64,000 bases of DNA from Theobroma cacao (Eukaryota; Streptophyta; Magnoliopsida; Malvales; Malvaceae): positions 28,727,801 through 28,791,800 of the forward strand of contig NC_030852.1 of assembly GCF_000208745.1 (NCBI RefSeq). Reading direction: 5' to 3'. Made by a program: the position numbers and the translations under genes. The notes below the pieces were generated by a model that ran no database searches, was not told where the DNA came from, and saw only the letters and a program-made list of their open reading frames with translations. Position 1 is the first letter of the stretch, and the number at the start of each line of letters is the position of its first letter. Below are positions 58,470 through 64,000 of the stretch, piece after piece.

Positions 58470-60976
58470 GTTGAATTGAAAACTGCAAATAGAGAGAAAA
58501 GGGTGTCGAGGCAGAGGCAAGGGTTTTAGGAGGGTATTTGGTTGAACGGAGAAGGTAACCAAAAAGGGTTCGCAAAGGACTTTTGATCCGCTACGGGCAA
58601 ACTAAATTGATTTTTTTCTGTTGTCAAGTCTTATAAAACACATGCCTTGCGCGTGTTTTTTTAACCCCATCACTTCCTTTTACCTTTGTTTTTTTTTTAA
58701 TATAAAAAATATATTAATCAATAATTAAATATTTAAATATTTAAAATAAATTAATAACATTTTGAACACACATTTTAATAATAAAATATCTGAAATTGAA
58801 TCTTATTAGTAGGATATCAAACTTTGTACATATTTCTTCCAAATTTTAAAAAAAATTGTACATATTTAATTAAAAATTTTAATTGTTATTCAAATTCATA
58901 TTTGAATATCTTGAACATTATCTATTAAATAAACTTATTTGTCAAATACTTGATTAAAATAAATTAAAAATTATTTTTTGTGTATATTATAATTAATAAA
59001 TTAAAATTAATTCATAAAAAATAAACTAAAGTTTAAAATAATAAAGAAGTTGTAAATAAAATAATATATAAAAATTTAAAATTTAATATCACAAATTATT
59101 ATTTGTAATCAAATTCAAATAATGGGTACTCAAATATCACTATTCAAATTTTATCTCAACTCGTGACGGTAATAATTTTACTATTCAAACTCAATTATAA
59201 AGCACTCTAATTTTATTTAATCGACTAAGTAATGCATGATACCCAATTGTAAGGTATTGATTAAATTATGTAATTAATCTTTGTATTTTATCAAAATAGT
59301 GAATTTAATCCTTATATAATAAATTGTCAAAATTGAATTCATATACTTTCCAAAATTAATAATGTTGATCTAATTATTGGTGTAAAAATTTATTGCTATC
59401 TATACTAACATTACATTGGAGTGTATTGACATGGTATTTAATTCGATGACATAACATTCAAAAATGATATAATGATTATTCTAACATGACATTGATAAAA
59501 TTTAAACATAAATTTTAAATGATAATATGGAGCTATTATGCTAATGAGGTGTCATCTTATGAATTCATTATCTTATTTTAACCATACATAGCTTTTAAAG
59601 AGCATGGGAAGCCTAATTTTTTGCTTATGTAATATATGTTCTATTTAGTTAAAAGAGAAAATGATATGGATTTTTTAGGTGATGATATGGAATTGTCTAA
59701 TTGGATGTTATTAGGTCTAAATTGCAAAAATGTCACATTAATAATATAATAATATCACATCAACATTTAAAAATTTATATACATATTTAATCAATATTAC
59801 GCAAGTATAATTATTACATTATTCTTAGATATTATATTAACATGAGTATGTCATATCATTATAGTCAAATACATATTAATATATATAATGAAAAAATTCT
59901 AACATCATTAAATATTATATTGATATTATCAATTTTAAAAAAATACAATGATCTAAATTTTATAAATTATTATATAAAAATAAAATTTAATATTTTGACA
60001 GAATATAAAAAATAATTGTATAATTTGACCTAAAATATCCATTCACATCCTTACCTAGTAGGTTTTACAAATTTATAGCAAAACCATTATAATTGGGGCA
60101 TAAAATGTATTTGAAGAAAATTATTTATTGACTTATGTTTGAAATAGTGGTGTTAATAGACAATAAGTCAGGTCTTGGCATGATCAAATCAAGCCTACTT
60201 ATGATTTGTTTTTTGATTGTTGATGTGAAAGGTAAAAAATATCACAAGATCATGTTATCACGTCAAATTAATATGTCATTTTATCATTAATTATGATATG
60301 TCATTATCTCACATTATCATTAATTATTATATGTTAGTAAACTACGTTAATGTCACATAACATTAAATAATAAATGATATTTTGATTGAATCAATCATTG
60401 ATAATAATTGCTTATTTGATTCAAAATAAAAATATAAAAATTTATTTGACTCAAAATAAAAGTATAATGACCTGATTGAACATAATAAGAGTATAAAGAT
60501 TTATTTGAATTATCTTAAATAGTTTAGGAGATTTTTCATATATTATGCCAATTTAAATTTATAAAGAGAAATATATATCTCTTATTTTATATTTTTTTCT
60601 TTTCACTAATCAAATTCGATATATTAAAATGAAATTGTTAAAGTTTAATTGTCAAAATACCCTTTCAATTCTCATTGAATGATTAACTTAAAATCTAATA
60701 GATTTTCATATGCACTAAACAAATAATTTACAAAATTTCATCATCCATTTCTTTTTGTTATTTATTTTGCTTTTTTCCTTTCTGAAAATATAGATGTTGT
60801 CAATTATTGAGTTTGAGCATAATCAACCTTTTTTAACATGCAGAGGCAATTTTCCCACAATGTGTTGGAGCCAGTGGCTGCAATAGCTCGATTAAGATAT
60901 AATATTATCCAATAGCAGTCTTTTTTTTTTATGAGTTATACTCCAAACCCTTTACCTTCCCGTGCTTCTAAAATGT
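58470..60976. other. Zinc-knuckle promoter and AT-rich repeat-laden spacer
   Basis: 58470-58640 holds the promoter and leader of the zinc-knuckle gene. The rest is AT-rich. About 59270-59600 belongs to the dispersed family seen at 14191. About 60110-60560 includes a small tandem repeat. No gene was seen. Confidence 0.5.
60415..60503. repeat. Three decayed ~30-bp tandem units
   Basis: Units starting near 60415, 60445 and 60472 share 'ttga.tcaaaataaaa.tataa.ga'. They resemble subterminal repeats of plant non-autonomous transposons. Confidence 0.5.
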
Positions 60977-62070
60977 TTAGATGATGAGGTTGAGTGAATT
61001 ATTAGACAGCAATAATTGGAAAATGTCGTTGGATTCCCAGTTTACTTTTCCGTCAAAGTCCAATGAAACATTTAGAGATTCAGATTGCAGATAAAATCTG
61101 TTTGCTTCAAGTTCTTGAGAATGATTGTACTTCAGTTGGGCGTTGGACCCATCATCGAAAAGTGGACTTTGTTTAGCTTTGTTATGAAGGGTTCTGGTTA
61201 TCACTGCACCTGCTCTCGCTCCATCACCTGATGATGTTAGGTTTGATGGTTACTTTGCTTCCCTTTCTGTCCATTACTCACCATCCCCGCCTTTTATTCT
61301 TTGAGTCTCAGAAACGCCCAAAGGGGCCCACCCTTGTCTGAGTAAAGGCCACGTTTGGTATGCAATTGCAATAAGCCTCCAACGGATTATATTATGGCCG
61401 CATGAGAAAATGAGATTAAAGGCTAAACATATAGACAATCTAGGGTTTGTTTGGCCATTTGTAGCAAGTAAATATTATGAACAATTCTACTATTTATTTT
61501 AAAGATTGTTAATAATTTTGCAAATGAACTTTGCATGTGTGTATAATAATGGAGTTTCATTGCATCTAAATCTCAAGCACTAACTAAAAGTTTTTAAGAT
61601 TTTTGAGAATAACAAATGAAATGTCATAAAACAAATAGTACGCTATCTATTTTATTAAAAAATTATACTACTAAATATTTTATTAAAAAGAATAATACCT
61701 ACTGCTAAGTTTCTTTGAGGCACGCAAACACGCCCTGGCCAGTACATGTGTTTCTTTAAGCCAAAGTGCAAGTCACATGTTCCTCCCTAAAATCACGTGC
61801 CCCCATTCTCCACCCTCTCGCGCACAAGAAGGCACTGAGTGACAGACAAACACTTCTTCATACAGCCACTTTCAGACTTTCTTCCACATGCCACCCGCGC
61901 GTCAGCCTCAATTCCATAAAGCACGCGTAAAAGTCACGCTCTAATTAAACCCAAAACCTCAGGGTTTTTTTTTTCCCTCAAAAATTCAAAATTCAAATCC
62001 CCCTTAAAATCAGACGACTGTCACCCCGTTCCGTCAAGCCTAACGGCGAGCACCACCTTACGTCATCTCC
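60977..62070. other. Intergenic, upstream of beta-tubulin
   Basis: A GC-richer patch at 60977-61230 is open on the minus strand for about 80 codons. It has no ATG after the preceding stop, only GTG, and no family was recognised, so I do not call it a gene. 61700-62070 is the proximal tubulin promoter, with CACGTG-like and C-rich motifs (for example 'atcacgtgcc' at 61792). Confidence 0.45.
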
Positions 62071-62074
62071 TTCC

Positions 62075-62082
62075 TATATAAG
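62075..62082 (+). promoter_or_regulatory. TATA box of the beta-tubulin gene
   Basis: TATATAAG lies about 120 bases upstream of the ATG. A start of transcription near 62105 would give a pyrimidine- and C-rich leader of about 90 bases, ordinary for a plant tubulin gene. Confidence 0.7.
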
Positions 62083-62196
62083 GCCTCATTTTCTCTTTCA
62101 TGTCCACAACAAACCCCTCGCGATCCTCCATAAAAGAAAAAGCCTCCACTCAAAAACTTCTGCTCTCATTCTCTGAAACCTCTTAATCTTTGGAAA

Positions 62197-64000
<1,804 letters not shown>

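Noticed and set aside
58470..58562. 31-residue N-terminal extension of the zinc-knuckle protein
   Set aside because: An upstream in-frame ATG exists, but the extension is unlike the family, and MANKRQKF is the conserved start.
60977..61204. 75-aa minus-strand ORF
   Set aside because: It begins with GTG, not ATG, is preceded by a stop, and shows no family motif or splice context.

Overview
This window is nuclear DNA from a flowering plant, almost certainly a eudicot. Nearly all genes are split by GT-AG introns, intergenic DNA is very AT-rich and carries decayed transposons, and every recognisable family is plant-type: a ZMM meiosis protein, an LTI65/RD29B-like desiccation protein, a P-class PPR protein, heavy-metal-associated (HIPP) proteins, a GT90 glycosyltransferase, receptor-like proteins, ADF and beta-tubulin. 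I cannot name the species. By recall, the order EEIG1-type coiled-coil gene, SHOC1, LTI65, then ADF and a CCHC zinc-knuckle gene follows Arabidopsis chromosome 5 around At5g52280-At5g52380, which suggests a conserved rosid or eudicot block with extra genes inserted.

Layout. 1-3778 is non-genic with a small foldback element. 3779-8462 (+) encodes a 1098-aa NT-C2/coiled-coil protein. 9517-18835 (-) is SHOC1, converging on it, with nine exons and about 1647 aa. 18836-22025 is an AT-rich spacer ending in an ABRE-bearing promoter. 22026-24498 (+) is the LTI65/RD29B-like gene. 24499-27590 is AT-rich. 27978-29444 (+) is a single-exon PPR gene with a 5'UTR intron, followed by 2.3 kb of possibly transcribed sequence and a 947-bp hAT-like element. 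33604-34338 (-) and 35503-37369 (-) are two unlike HIPP-family genes. 40937-44129 (+) is a GT90 (DUF821/CAP10) gene. 44640-47486 (-) and 49263-52163 (-) are two EIX-type receptor-like proteins in tandem. 52939-54197 (-) is an actin-depolymerising factor. 55342-58469 (-) is a five-knuckle CCHC protein. 62197 to the window end (+) is the 5' three-quarters of a beta-tubulin gene.

The most informative region is 44.1-54.2 kb. The two receptor-like protein genes are recent duplicates, and between them lie a broken piece of the neighbouring GT90 last exon joined directly to a broken piece of the neighbouring ADF gene. This records how the tandem array formed. RLP1 also carries fresh short tandem duplications at its 5' end, and RLP2 has a 30-bp duplication inside an LRR.

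These plant genes are independently transcribed and do not form an operon or pathway. I found no CRISPR array, no rRNA or intact tRNA gene, and no convincing undescribed multigene system. The unusual items are local: the chimeric pseudogene junction, a HIPP-like gene that has lost both its metal-binding and prenylation motifs and ends in nine EEKK repeats, a perfect 40-bp palindrome, and several uncatalogued non-autonomous elements.
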